64,000 nucleotides of DNA from Pseudooceanicola nanhaiensis DSM 18065 (lineage in GTDB: Bacteria; Pseudomonadota; Alphaproteobacteria; Rhodobacterales; Rhodobacteraceae): positions 186,001-250,000 of the forward strand of contig NZ_JHZF01000014.1 of the NCBI RefSeq assembly GCF_000688295.1, given 5' to 3'. The translations under genes and the position numbers were made by a program. Under the pieces are notes generated by a model. It saw only the letters and a program-made list of their open reading frames with translations, did no database searches and was not told where the DNA came from. Shown here piece by piece: positions 45,154 through 55,222 of this stretch. Position 1 is the stretch's first letter, and every line of letters begins with the position of its first letter.

Positions 45154-45450
45154 GTGACCGATCCGATCTGCCCGCTCTGCCTGCGCCCGATCCCGCCGGA
45201 GGCGCGCCAGAGCCTGCACCACCTCGTGCCCCGGCTGAAGGGCGGCAAGGGCGGGCCGACGGTGCTGCTGCACCAGATCTGCCATAACGAGATCCACGCG
45301 ACCCTGAGCGAGGCCGAACTGGCGCGGGCGTACGACACGCCCGAGAAGCTGCGCGCCCATCCCCGGCTCGCGAAATTCGCGGCCTGGGTCGGCAGGCGCC
45401 CGCCCGGTTTCCACTCGAAAACCCCGGGTGGCCGGCGCAAGAGGCGGTGA
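45154..45450 (+). CDS. Small HNH-motif protein
   Basis: 98 residues. CPLCLRPIPP at the N-terminus, then HHLVPRLKGGKGG and LLHQICHNEIHATLSE make a zinc-finger-like HNH (beta-beta-alpha metal) core: His-His, Asn and His in the expected order. Such short proteins are annotated as HNH endonucleases, but a restriction role is unproven; no methylase or mobile gene is nearby. The C-terminus is basic (KTPGGRRKRR), suiting nucleic-acid contact. Starts at GTG 45154 after GGGAGA. Confidence 0.8.
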   Translation: MTDPICPLCLRPIPPEARQSLHHLVPRLKGGKGGPTVLLHQICHNEIHATLSEAELARAYDTPEKLRAHPRLAKFAAWVGRRPPGFHSKTPGGRRKRR

Positions 45451-45594
45451 GCGCGACGGGCCTCCGCGAGCCGGGCTTGGGCCCGGCCTGCCCCTGCGCC
45501 GTCGCGTGGGTTTCCAACCCGCCCCCTCTCCCCATCCCCGCTGGACCTCCCCGCCCCCGGCCATTACTCTCGCCCGCGACCACAAGGGGACTCC

Positions 45595-47385
<1,791 letters not shown>

Positions 47386-47485
47386 TCCCCCCACTTCCCC
47401 TTGCACCATGGCGCAAGCGCCGCCATGTGCAGACCCAGACCCCCCGGCGGCCGAGGCCGTCGACACCAACGACAGGAGCAAGACG

Positions 47486-47830
47486 ATGTTCAAAGGCCTC
47501 GGCAACATGGGCGACATGGCCAAGATGCTGAAATCCGCGCAGGACCTTCAGCAGAAGATGGCGGACCTTCAGGAAGAGATGCACAACATCATGGTCGAGG
47601 GCACCTCGGGCGCGGGCCTCGTGAAGGCGACCTGCTCCGCGAAGGGAGAGCTCAAGGGCCTCGATATCGACCCGTCGATCTTCAACCCCGAAGAGAAGGA
47701 AGTGGTCGAGGACCTGATCCTCGCCGCGATCAAGGACGCCCAGACCCGGGCGCAGGAACGCTCGCAGGAAGAGATGAACAACCTGACCGAGAGTATGGGC
47801 CTGCCCAAGGACATCAAGTTCCCGTTCTGA
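47486..47830 (+). CDS. ybaB: YbaB/EbfC nucleoid-associated protein
   Basis: 114 residues. Dimeric DNA-binding protein. [60 protein letters not shown] and [20 protein letters not shown] are typical. ATG 47486 has CAGGAG ten bases upstream; an earlier in-frame start (47408) would add an unconserved Pro-rich stretch. Second gene of the dnaX unit. Confidence 0.94.
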   Translation: MFKGLGNMGDMAKMLKSAQDLQQKMADLQEEMHNIMVEGTSGAGLVKATCSAKGELKGLDIDPSIFNPEEKEVVEDLILAAIKDAQTRAQERSQEEMNNLTESMGLPKDIKFPF

Positions 47831-47849
47831 GGGGGCTGCGGAGCACCAG

Positions 47850-48443
47850 GTGAGTTCCAACCGCGACATCGACGCTCTGATCGACATGATGGCGAAGCTG
47901 CCGGGCCTCGGCCCGCGCTCCGCCCGGCGCGCGGTGCTGCACATGATCCGGAAGAAGACGCTGGTGCTGCACCCGCTGACCGAGCTTCTGCAGGCGGTCG
48001 CGCTGAACGTGCGCGAATGCGTGAACTGCGGCAACCTCGGCTCGGGCGCGGTCTGCGACATCTGCGCCTCCGAGAAGCGCGCCAACGGCGAGCTCTGCGT
48101 GGTCGAGGACGTGGCCGACCTCTGGGCGATGGAACGCTCGGGGGTCTTCCGCGGGCGCTACCACGTGCTGGGCGGCACGCTCTCGGCGCTCGATGCCGTC
48201 GGGCCCGAGGAACTGCGGATCCCCAGGCTGATCGAGCGGGTGAGCTCCGAGGGGATCACCGAGGTCATCCTGGCGCTCAACGCCACCGTGGACGGCCAGA
48301 CCACCGCGCATTACATCGCCGACCAGCTTGACGGGCATGTCCGGCTGACCTCCCTCGCGCAGGGGGTGCCGATCGGAGGAGAGCTCGACTACCTCGACGA
48401 CGGCACGATCTCGGCCGCGCTGAAGGCCCGCAAGGCGGTCTGA
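47850..48443 (+). CDS. recR: Recombination mediator RecR
   Basis: 197 residues. With RecO/RecF loads RecA on gapped DNA. N-terminal helix-hairpin-helix [20 protein letters not shown], zinc finger [16 protein letters not shown] (four Cys), Toprim domain [20 protein letters not shown] with the conserved Glu and [19 protein letters not shown], and the C-terminal [19 protein letters not shown] Walker-like motif. Starts with GTG 47850, 19 bases after ybaB. Confidence 0.96.
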   Translation: MSSNRDIDALIDMMAKLPGLGPRSARRAVLHMIRKKTLVLHPLTELLQAVALNVRECVNCGNLGSGAVCDICASEKRANGELCVVEDVADLWAMERSGVFRGRYHVLGGTLSALDAVGPEELRIPRLIERVSSEGITEVILALNATVDGQTTAHYIADQLDGHVRLTSLAQGVPIGGELDYLDDGTISAALKARKAV

Positions 48444-48456
48444 CCGCCCGCGCCCG

Positions 48457-49020
48457 TCACCACGTTTCCATCCTCTGCCAGCCCCCGGCGGGCCGCCCGC
48501 CGCGCGGCGCGGACCAGAGGCATCCGCCGCCCGGCGGCTGGTCGTGACGCCGGTCGATCGGCGCGCCCGCCAGATGGCACCAGAGCAGGGTGCCGACCGC
48601 GCCGTGACCGCAGAGCAGGAGGTCCCCGGGCGGTGCGGCGCGCTCGGCCCGGCGGCACGCGGCCACGATCCGGGCCTGCGCGGCCCGGGCGGTTTCCCAG
48701 CCACGGAAACTCTCGTCCGGCGCGGCGAAGAAGGCGTCGGCCGCCGCCTCGAACGCGGGCGGGGGCAGATAGCCCGTCGCCGTCCGGTCGTTCTCTCCCA
48801 TCCCGGGGCAGGCCACCGGGACCAGCCCCAGCCGAGCCGCAAGCACCGCGCCGGTCTCTCGCGCCTTGCGCTCGGCGCTGGTCCGGATGGCGGTCACGGC
48901 CGAGAGGTCGGCCCGTGCGGCGAAGGCGACAAGCCGCGCATGGCCCTCGTCCGAGAGGCCCCATTCCGTCACCGGCACCGCCGGGTCCACCCGCACCTGC
49001 GGATGGCTCAGGTAGATCAG
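48457..49020 (-). CDS. Histidine phosphatase-like protein with altered RHG motif
   Basis: About 188 residues. Histidine-phosphatase (PGAM/SixA-like) fold: IRTSAERKARETGAVLAARL is the second-helix arginine/Glu region and DLLLCGHGAVGTLLWCHLAG the second catalytic histidine. The first-strand motif, normally LVRHG, reads IYLSHPQ: the histidine stays but Arg and Gly are lost. Without the arginine, classical phosphatase chemistry is doubtful. To keep this strand translation must begin at or before CTG 49020; no ATG/GTG/TTG is available after the stop of the upstream gene, and the first GTG (48996) would drop it. Starts nine bases after the FAD oxidoreductase stop. Confidence 0.7.
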   Translation of the reverse strand: MIYLSHPQVRVDPAVPVTEWGLSDEGHARLVAFAARADLSAVTAIRTSAERKARETGAVLAARLGLVPVACPGMGENDRTATGYLPPPAFEAAADAFFAAPDESFRGWETARAAQARIVAACRRAERAAPPGDLLLCGHGAVGTLLWCHLAGAPIDRRHDQPPGGGCLWSAPRGGRPAGGWQRMETW

Positions 49021-49028
49021 CCGCCCGG

Positions 49029-50165
49029 TCAGACCGCGGCCTCCAGCGCCCAGTCGGGCAGGGCGTTCCCGGCGACAAGTTCGGCCCCGAGCCGCCCCAG
49101 CTCGTCGGAATTCTTCGCGCCCCGCCCACAGCCGGCCACCGCGACGCAGACCCGGTCCGAGATCTCGCGGATGGTGGCGATGTTCTCGGGCGAATAGGTC
49201 GTCACGCAGGGCATCGTGTGCCGCCCCTCTATGGCGAGGTCGGGCATCCGCTTCCGGATCGCCGTCTCGAGGAAATCGCCGACCTCCGCGCTGCCCTCAC
49301 TGCGGAACCACTCGCCGATCTCCGCGTCCTTCAGCGGCACGTCCACCGGATCGCCGCCGAGCTTCACATACCACTTGCCGTCCGGGTAGAGGATCGGCGG
49401 CAGGAGGTAGGGATCATCGCCGTTCGGGTCGAGGTAGATCAGCGTCGGCATGGCAGAGAGGCGGCGGGCCTCGGCCTCGGACACGCGGAAGAGCGCGACG
49501 GTCCGCGCCAGCACGGTCAGCGCGAGCGGCGCCTCCATCAGCAGGTTGGTGAAGCCGCCGGTGGCGACCAGCACCCGGTCGGCACGCACCTCTCCCTGGT
49601 CGGTGGCGATCCGCACGCCGTCCGGCCCCTCGTCGATGCCCTGCGCCGTGGCGCGCAGGACCGTCGCGCCGGCGCGTTCGGCGGCCTTCGTCTGCGCGGC
49701 GACCAGCCGGCGGGGCGAGATATGGCCGGCGTTGCGCGGCTCGTGCAGGGCGATGGTGCCGTCCGGGAAGGAGAAGAAGGGGAACCGCGCGGCCAGGCCG
49801 GCGGTGTCGTAGCTGTCGCAGGCGATGCCGTCGCGGTCGCGGACCGCCTGAAGCTGCGTCATGTAGCGCGACCCCTCCGCCCCCGCCATCAGCGAACCCG
49901 CCTCGGTGTAGAAACGGATCCCGCTCTCGGCCTCGATCTCTCCGTAGCGGGCGATCGCCGCGCGCGAGACCCGGGACCAGAACGGCCAGGGATCGAGCCC
50001 GCGGGTGATCCGCCCCTCGTCGTAATGGCTGCCGAAGACGCCCTTGTGATCGCGCCGCGCCTCCGGTTCGTCCGGGCCGATCACGGTCACCTCGTGTCCC
50101 GCCTTGGCAAGGTGCCGCCCCGCCGCCGATCCGATCAGCCCACGCCCGATGACCGCAAGTTTCAT
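49029..50165 (-). CDS. FAD-dependent oxidoreductase, monomeric sarcosine/N-methyl amino acid oxidase-like
   Basis: 378 residues. DAO-fold oxidoreductase. FAD loop LAVIGRGLIGSAAGRHLAKA (3-22), FGSHYDEGRITRGLDPWPFW (the family's GSSHGxxR region, here SHYDEGRITR), GHISPRRLVAAQTKAAERAG, TGGFTNLLMEAPLAL, the flavin-side CVTTYSPENIATIREI and VCVAVAGCGRGAKNSDELGR. CVTTYSPEN matches the MSOX segment that often carries the covalent-FAD cysteine (C in MPCVTTYSPE). The substrate is not determined. ATG 50165 has CAGGAG eight bases upstream. Confidence 0.85.
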   Translation of the reverse strand: MKLAVIGRGLIGSAAGRHLAKAGHEVTVIGPDEPEARRDHKGVFGSHYDEGRITRGLDPWPFWSRVSRAAIARYGEIEAESGIRFYTEAGSLMAGAEGSRYMTQLQAVRDRDGIACDSYDTAGLAARFPFFSFPDGTIALHEPRNAGHISPRRLVAAQTKAAERAGATVLRATAQGIDEGPDGVRIATDQGEVRADRVLVATGGFTNLLMEAPLALTVLARTVALFRVSEAEARRLSAMPTLIYLDPNGDDPYLLPPILYPDGKWYVKLGGDPVDVPLKDAEIGEWFRSEGSAEVGDFLETAIRKRMPDLAIEGRHTMPCVTTYSPENIATIREISDRVCVAVAGCGRGAKNSDELGRLGAELVAGNALPDWALEAAV

Positions 50166-50291
50166 GTCCGTCTCCTGTCTTTGCGCAACCTTCATTCCAC
50201 GACGGACGGAAAACAGGAAGGGGAGGGCGGAACCTTGCCGGGTCCAGCGCGTTAACAAGGATGTATTGCGCCCAAAGTCGAGGAGACCTCC

Positions 50292-50345
50292 ATGAAATTC
50301 AGCACCGCGCAGATGCGCTTCGTCCTGTCCGAGGGGCATTCATGA
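50292..50345 (+). CDS. 17-residue upstream peptide coupled to the next gene
   Basis: MKFSTAQMRFVLSEGHS, preceded by a strong GAGGAGA ribosome-binding site, and ending in TGA that overlaps the ATG of the next gene as ATGA. No repeated codons that would suggest classical amino-acid attenuation. It may be a translational-coupling leader or a genuine small protein; no homologue is recalled. Confidence 0.45.
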   Translation: MKFSTAQMRFVLSEGHS

Positions 50346-50572
50346 GCGCGCCGAGCCTCGCCCGATGGACCTGGGTCGACGGCAAGGGCGGCACGGGCGG
50401 ATTGCGCCTGACCGACGTGCCGAGCGCCACGCGGCCGGGCGTTCGCGCGACGCAGGACGCGACCACGATCGCGGCCCGCGAGATCGTCGACGAGGAAACC
50501 TCGCGGCGCAACCAGCTGACCGCCGAACTGCGCGCGGCACGGCTCGCGCGCGAGGCCGAGGGCGCGAAGTGA
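50342..50572 (+). CDS. Small hypothetical protein (76 residues)
   Basis: MSAPSLARWTWVDGKGGTGG, RLTDVPSATRPGVR, then a charged helix rich in Arg/Glu/Ala (VDEETSRRNQLTAELRAARL). No signal peptide or membrane segment. No family is recognised. That it is a gene is supported by the ATGA overlap with the upstream peptide, which itself has a good ribosome-binding site, and by the terminator 28 bases after its stop. It has no Shine-Dalgarno of its own, which suits coupled translation. Confidence 0.6.
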   Translation: MSAPSLARWTWVDGKGGTGGLRLTDVPSATRPGVRATQDATTIAAREIVDEETSRRNQLTAELRAARLAREAEGAK

Positions 50573-50600
50573 CGGCCTGACAGAACCGACAGTCCCGACC

Positions 50601-50631
50601 ACGGGCGGCCCTGCGCCGCCCGTTTGCGTTT
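50601..50631 (+). terminator. Terminator of the small-protein unit
   Basis: ACGGGCGGC-CCTGC-GCCGCCCGT followed by TTGCGTTT. Confidence 0.75.
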
Positions 50632-50768
50632 CCGGGGCCCTCCCTCTCCATATCCGCGAAATCGCGACGCCACGTCCCGCCTCCGCGGGATGTTCGGCTA
50701 TGGATGACCTGCCATACCGGAGATGGCAGAGACGCGCCCCGCCCCGGGGCGCGACAGGGAGGCTGGAG

Positions 50769-51584
50769 ATGATGGACGAGAGCGAGCAGGGCGAGGAGGT
50801 CCTCTACGAGGTCTCGGAGGGCGTGGCGACGCTGACCCTCAACCGGCCCGAGCGGATGAACACGATCTCGCGTCCGATGCTGGCGCGGCTGGCGGCGCTT
50901 CTGATCCGCGCCAACGAGGACGAGGCGGTTCGCGTCATCGTCCTGACGGGCAAGGGTCGGGCCTTCTGCGCCGGGCTCGACATGAACGACGCGACCAGCG
51001 GCGACGGGATCGGCTCCGAAGCCTCGGCGCAGGCGGTTTCGGTCAACATCGACATCAGGAACACACCGCCGACGGTTCTTTTCGCGATGGACAAGCCGAC
51101 GATCTGCGCGCTGAACGGCTCGGCCGCGGGCTACGGGATGGACACCGCCATGGGCTGCGACATCCGGATCGCGGCCGAAAGCACCAAGATGGCCGCCGCC
51201 TTCGTCAAGCGTGGGCTGGTGCCGGAATCGGGCGGGACATGGATCCTGCCGCGTCTGCTCGGTTGGTCGAAGGCCGCCAAGCTGATCTTCACCGGCGCGA
51301 CGCTGTCGGCCGCGGAAAGCCTCGAGCTGGGCATCGTCGACGAGGTGGTCCCGAACGATCAGGTGCAGAGCCGCGCGCGGGAGCTGGCGCTCGAGATCGC
51401 GGCGAACGCGCCCCTCGCGGTGCAATCGTCGAAGCGGCTGATGCGGATGGGGCTCTCGGAGGGGTTCAACGACCACGTGCACCACGTCTACCTGCAATTC
51501 CTGCAACTGATCCGGACCGAGGATTTCCGCGAAGGCATGACCTCCTTCGTCGAACGCCGCGCGCCCGACTTCAAGGGCCGCTGA
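50769..51584 (+). CDS. Enoyl-CoA hydratase/isomerase family protein 1
   Basis: 271 residues, crotonase fold. Acts on acyl-CoA substrates; hydratase, isomerase or hydrolase is not settled. VATLTLNRPERMNTISRPML, VIVLTGKGRAFCAGLDM and ALNGSAAGYGMDTAMGCDIR form the CoA pocket and oxyanion hole. KRGLVPESGGTWILPRLLGW places Glu near the usual Glu144 position, while the second glutamate (Glu164-like) falls near AAESLELGIVDEV. ATG 50769 has GGGAGG six bases upstream. Ten bases from the second hydratase gene; likely one transcript. Confidence 0.88.
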   Translation: MMDESEQGEEVLYEVSEGVATLTLNRPERMNTISRPMLARLAALLIRANEDEAVRVIVLTGKGRAFCAGLDMNDATSGDGIGSEASAQAVSVNIDIRNTPPTVLFAMDKPTICALNGSAAGYGMDTAMGCDIRIAAESTKMAAAFVKRGLVPESGGTWILPRLLGWSKAAKLIFTGATLSAAESLELGIVDEVVPNDQVQSRARELALEIAANAPLAVQSSKRLMRMGLSEGFNDHVHHVYLQFLQLIRTEDFREGMTSFVERRAPDFKGR

Positions 51585-51594
51585 GGAGACCCGC

Positions 51595-52389
51595 ATGACC
51601 GACCTCGTCACCATCGCCGATGACGGCCACGTCCGCACCATCACCCTCAACCGCCCCGACAAGATGAACGCCCTGAACCGCGAGCTGGCCTGGCGCATCG
51701 TGGGCGCGGTGGACGAGGCCGCCCGCGACGACAACGTCTGGGTGGTCGCGCTGACCGGCTCGGGCCGGGCCTTCTGCGCCGGGCTCGACCTGACGGGCGG
51801 AGAGGAGTTCACGCCCAAATCGCCGATGGACAGCCAGCTCGACGACATCGGCTGGGTCGGCAACTTCTTCCTCGCGCTCCGCAAGCGCTGCGACAAGCCG
51901 GTGGTCGCCGGGGTGAACGGCGTGGCGGTCGGCGCGGGGCTGGGCCTTGCCATGGCCAGCGACGTCCGCATCGTGGCCGAGAGCGCGCGGCTGATGGCGG
52001 GCTACACGCGGATCGGCGGCTCGCCGGATGCCGGGCTGACGATCACCCTGCCGCAGGTCATGGGCTACGAACGCGCGATGCGCTTCATGATGGAGAACCG
52101 GACGGTCACCGGGGCCGAGGCGCTCGACTGGGGCATGGCGGGCGAGGCGGTTCCGGACGAGGCGCTGCCCGGGCGGCTCGCCGAATATTGCCAGTCGCTC
52201 TGCGCCTGGTCGCCGATCACGCTCCGGCTCCTGAAGCGCGGGATCGGCAAGGCCTACGAGAGCACCGACATGGAGCAGCAGCTGCGCTACGAGGTGGCGA
52301 ACATCCGGACGGCCTTTGCCAGCGAGGACGCGAAGGAGGCGCGGCAGGCGTTCCTCGAGAAACGCCAGCCGGTCTTCAGGGGGCGTTAG
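51595..52389 (+). CDS. Enoyl-CoA hydratase/isomerase family protein 2
   Basis: 264 residues, crotonase family. VRTITLNRPDKMNALNRELA, VVALTGSGRAFCAGLDL and GVNGVAVGAGLGLAMASDVR are the CoA/oxyanion motifs. TRIGGSPDAGLTITLPQVMG has Asp where hydratases have a catalytic glutamate, which points to the isomerase or less usual branches of the superfamily. Paralogue of the preceding gene but not a recent duplicate. GAGGAG lies before ATG 51595. Its end overlaps the convergent transporter gene by 14 bases. Confidence 0.88.
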   Translation: MTDLVTIADDGHVRTITLNRPDKMNALNRELAWRIVGAVDEAARDDNVWVVALTGSGRAFCAGLDLTGGEEFTPKSPMDSQLDDIGWVGNFFLALRKRCDKPVVAGVNGVAVGAGLGLAMASDVRIVAESARLMAGYTRIGGSPDAGLTITLPQVMGYERAMRFMMENRTVTGAEALDWGMAGEAVPDEALPGRLAEYCQSLCAWSPITLRLLKRGIGKAYESTDMEQQLRYEVANIRTAFASEDAKEARQAFLEKRQPVFRGR

Positions 52390-53287
52390 GCGCCTTCAGG
52401 GGCGCCGGCTTCACCGGCCGGTTCACGAGGACCACGCCCAGGATGGCCAGCGCGACGCCGGCAAAGACCATCGGTCCGGGCCGTTCCCCGAGCAGCAGGA
52501 TGCCGAGCGCCACGCCGACGCCCTGCCGCAGATAGGCCTGGCTCGAGGTGCCGAGCGCCCCGAGGCTGCCCAGAAGGTGGAAGTAGAGAAGCAGCGCCAT
52601 CCCGGTGCAGAACACCGCCAGCACGCCCCAGGCCGACAGGGCCAGCGCCGAGGGGGCGAGCCGCCACGGCTGTTCGAAGACGAAGGCAAGCGGCCAGAGC
52701 GTGAGGGCCGCGCAGAGCATCGTCCCCGCGGCCACGGCGAGCGGGGCGATGCCGGTGAACCGCCGCCCCCAGAGCGCGGCGAAGGCATAGAGCACCGCAC
52801 CCAGCACGCAGGCGATCTGGCCCGCGACCTGGTCGCCCAGCCCCGCCAGCGCGGCGGGTCCGACGATCAGCACGACGCCCGACAGCCCCGCAAGCGTGCC
52901 GAGCAGGTGCGGCCAGCCCGCCCCGCGTCCGCCGGTCAGGACCATCGTGAAGACGAAGACCCAGAGCGGCGAGGTCGAATTCAGCACGGTCGCCAAGGCG
53001 GAATCGACGTGCTGGATCCCCCAGGCCAGCAGCACCCAGGCGAGCGTGGCATTCAGCAGCGACTGGATCGCGAGGTCCCGCCACAACAGGCGCCCACGCG
53101 GGAAGCGGACCCCGCGCAGCGCCATAACGGCAATCAGCAGCACCGCCCCGCCGGTGACGCGGCCCGCCACCAGGGTGAGCGGCGGGATCTCGGGCACCGC
53201 GACCCGCTGGAACAGGTAACTCGACCCCCAGAGCGTCGCGAGAAGGGCGAGCAGCGCGTAGTCGCGCCTGCGACGGTCAGGCGTCAT
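52376..53287 (-). CDS. DMT/EamA family transporter
   Basis: 303 residues, ten predicted membrane helices in two EamA repeats (first about 9-140, second about 150-295). YALLALLATLWGSSYLFQRV and PPLTLVAGRVTGGAVLLIAV are typical of repeat 1; GVLAVFCTGMALLLYFHLLG and ALGTSSQAYLRQGVGVALGI of repeat 2. Exporter or importer of small metabolites; substrate unknown. Its start overlaps the end of the monooxygenase-like gene by 11 bases, so the three minus-strand genes from 53932 form a compact unit. Confidence 0.9.
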   Translation of the reverse strand: MTPDRRRRDYALLALLATLWGSSYLFQRVAVPEIPPLTLVAGRVTGGAVLLIAVMALRGVRFPRGRLLWRDLAIQSLLNATLAWVLLAWGIQHVDSALATVLNSTSPLWVFVFTMVLTGGRGAGWPHLLGTLAGLSGVVLIVGPAALAGLGDQVAGQIACVLGAVLYAFAALWGRRFTGIAPLAVAAGTMLCAALTLWPLAFVFEQPWRLAPSALALSAWGVLAVFCTGMALLLYFHLLGSLGALGTSSQAYLRQGVGVALGILLLGERPGPMVFAGVALAILGVVLVNRPVKPAPLKAPNAP

Positions 53288-53624
53288 GGACCAGCCTGCT
53301 GTCGGCCGGCGCCTCGGCCCGGTCGTCCATGCCGTAATCCCGCAGGACATGGGCGATGCGCAGCCGGTAGCCGCTGAAGACGCCGCCACGCCCGGCCGTC
53401 TGGGCGGCGCGATGCGCCTCGGTCTTCCGCCAGGCCTCGAGCGCGGCCTCGTCCTCGAAGAACGACAGCGAGAGCATCTTGTCCGGGTCGGTGAGGCTCT
53501 GGAACCGCTCGACCGAGAGGAAGCCGGGGATTTGCTCGACCAGCGGGCGGAGCGTTGCGGCGTGCTCGAGATAGGCGTCGCGGCGGCCCTCGGCCGGGGT
53601 GACTTCGAAGATGACGGCGATCAT
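53277..53624 (-). CDS. Antibiotic-biosynthesis-monooxygenase (ABM) domain protein
   Basis: 115 residues. Ferredoxin-like ABM domain: MIAVIFEVTPAEGRRDAYLE, LRPLVEQIPGFLSVERFQSL, MLSLSFFEDEAALEAWRKTE and AHRAAQTAGRGGVFSGYRLR. Small dimeric proteins of this fold oxygenate aromatics without cofactor, or degrade heme; the heme-degrading Asn/Trp set is not apparent. The start at 53624 overlaps the NIPSNAP-type gene by four bases (ATGA). Confidence 0.85.
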   Translation of the reverse strand: MIAVIFEVTPAEGRRDAYLEHAATLRPLVEQIPGFLSVERFQSLTDPDKMLSLSFFEDEAALEAWRKTEAHRAAQTAGRGGVFSGYRLRIAHVLRDYGMDDRAEAPADSRLVHDA

Positions 53625-53932
53625 GCGGGGCCTCCGATGCGCTTCAGGAAGGTGCGATCCTCGCGGGTGATGAAGCGTTCCGCCCGCGCGAAGTCGAAAT
53701 TCTCGCGGCCCAGGGGATCGGCGGCGAGCCGCGCCTTGTAGGCCTCGTAGGCCGCGAGGGATTCGATCTCGTAGATACCATACGCCAGCGTCGCCGACCC
53801 CTCGTGGGGCAGGTAATACCCGGTGAGTGACGCGCCGCAGCGCGGGATCGCCTCGGCCCAGGTGCGGGCGTAGGTCTCGAAGGCGTCACGGCGGGCGGGG
53901 TCGATGTGATAGCGGATCACGCAGGTCAGCAT
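53621..53932 (-). CDS. NIPSNAP/EthD-like small protein
   Basis: 103 residues, a second ferredoxin-like alpha/beta barrel: LTCVIRYHIDPARRDAFETY, RTWAEAIPRCGASLTGYYLP, ATLAYGIYEIESLAAYEAYK and ERFITREDRTFLKRI. The NIPSNAP/DUF1330-like fold is common beside oxidoreductases; function unknown. First gene of the minus-strand trio and divergent, 77 bases away, from the HTH regulator at 54010. Confidence 0.82.
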   Translation of the reverse strand: MLTCVIRYHIDPARRDAFETYARTWAEAIPRCGASLTGYYLPHEGSATLAYGIYEIESLAAYEAYKARLAADPLGRENFDFARAERFITREDRTFLKRIGGPA

Positions 53933-54009
53933 TCTCGGTTCTCCTTGATCGGTCTGCCCGCCGGGTCTACCCCTGCCCGTGTCGCAATTGCTTCGATGGA
54001 GGTCGAAGG

Positions 54010-54687
54010 ATGAAGGAAGGTCCCGACATTTCGCGCGTGGCCGCCCTGATCGGCGATCCGGCGCGGGCCAACATCCTGACCGCGCTGATGAGCGGCAAGG
54101 CCCTGACCGCCGCGGAACTGGCGGAGGAGGCGGGGGTGACGCCGCAGACGGCCTCGTCCCATATCGCGCGGCTCGCCGCGGGCGGGCTGGTGACCACGCG
54201 TCGGCAGGGCCGGCACAAATACGTGGCGCTGGCCTCGGACGAGGTCGGCACGGTGCTGGAATCGCTGATCGGCCTCGCCGCGCGGAGCGGGCACCTGCGG
54301 ACCCGGACCGGCCCCCGAGACAGTGCGCTCCGGCATGCGCGGGTCTGCTACAACCATCTGGCCGGGGACCTCGGCGTGCAGGTCTACGACAGCCTGACCG
54401 TGCGCGGCATGCTGGCGCCCGAGGGTGAGGCGCTTGCCATCACGCACGCGGGCCGCCGCTTCGCCGAGGCGTTCGGGATCGCGCTCGCGCCGCTGGAACG
54501 CAGACGGGCGCCGCTCTGCCGCAATTGCCTCGACTGGAGCGCGCGGCGCTATCACCTGGGCGGCGCGCTCGGACGGGCCATGCTGGCACGGATGGAGGCG
54601 GCGGACTGGCTGACGCGCGGAGAGGGGCGGGTGCTGACCCTGACGCGCAAGGGCAAGGCGGGCTTTGCCGAGAGCTTCCCCGGCTGA
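54010..54687 (+). CDS. ArsR-type HTH regulator with C-terminal extension
   Basis: 225 residues. N-terminal winged helix: ISRVAALIGDPARANILTAL, LTAAELAEEAGVTPQTASSH and IARLAAGGLVTTRRQGRHKY. The C-terminal half (about 110-225) contains CYNHLAGDLGVQVYDSLTVR, PLCRNCLDWSARRYHLGGAL and GRAMLARMEAADWLTRGEGR; CRNCLDW with the earlier Cys could bind metal or sense redox. Divergent position implies it controls the NIPSNAP-ABM-transporter unit and itself. GAAGGA overlaps the ATG at 54010, so the Shine-Dalgarno is close. Confidence 0.85.
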   Translation: MKEGPDISRVAALIGDPARANILTALMSGKALTAAELAEEAGVTPQTASSHIARLAAGGLVTTRRQGRHKYVALASDEVGTVLESLIGLAARSGHLRTRTGPRDSALRHARVCYNHLAGDLGVQVYDSLTVRGMLAPEGEALAITHAGRRFAEAFGIALAPLERRRAPLCRNCLDWSARRYHLGGALGRAMLARMEAADWLTRGEGRVLTLTRKGKAGFAESFPG

Positions 54688-54829
54688 GCTTGCGGGCCAA
54701 GGGGGCGTTGACGGATCACATGGGTTCCGCGTGCGGCGCATCGCGCGCAGGTCGTGTCCAGCCGGGCAGGAACCGCCCCGCAGGCAGGGCGCGGCCCGGG
54801 GCCGGGCCGTGCGGATCAGGCCTTCGGCC

Positions 54830-55111
54830 CTAGTACAGGCGCATCAGGAGGCGCTGCATCTCCTGGTAGATCTGCGCGGCGTAGCGCGAGGACCGCAGGA
54901 TTTGCGGCCCCCTGATGTCCACGCTGACCAGCAGGCTGTCGAACAGCGCCATCGGGTCCACCCCCGAGGGGAGCGGGCCGGAGACCGGCGAAATCAGGAT
55001 GGGCCGTTTGCCCGGCACCTGAGCCGTCGACGGCGCGGTGACAGGGGCGGATGCGGCCCGAAGGGCCAGCGGCATGTCGGCCGCGGCGAGGGAAGAGACT
55101 GAAGTGCTCAT
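54830..55111 (-). CDS. Small hypothetical protein (93 residues)
   Basis: MSTSVSSLAAADMPLALRAA, a Pro/Ser/Ala-rich middle, then PMALFDSLLVSVDIRGPQIL and SSRYAAQIYQEMQRLLMRLY, which look like amphipathic helices. No signal peptide. Codon third positions are G/C-rich as in its neighbours. I recall no named family. Upstream, near 55160, is a GTTAACGCC half-site, too incomplete for a CtrA box. Isolated. Confidence 0.55.
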   Translation of the reverse strand: MSTSVSSLAAADMPLALRAASAPVTAPSTAQVPGKRPILISPVSGPLPSGVDPMALFDSLLVSVDIRGPQILRSSRYAAQIYQEMQRLLMRLY

Positions 55112-55222
55112 GACCGTCTCGTTGATTGAAGCCCCCGTGAGTCCGAGTGTCGGGCCGATCTCCTACCAACGTGTTAACGCCAAGCGGAATCTGCAGAGGC
55201 TTTTACGAAAGCCCGCGGAGCC

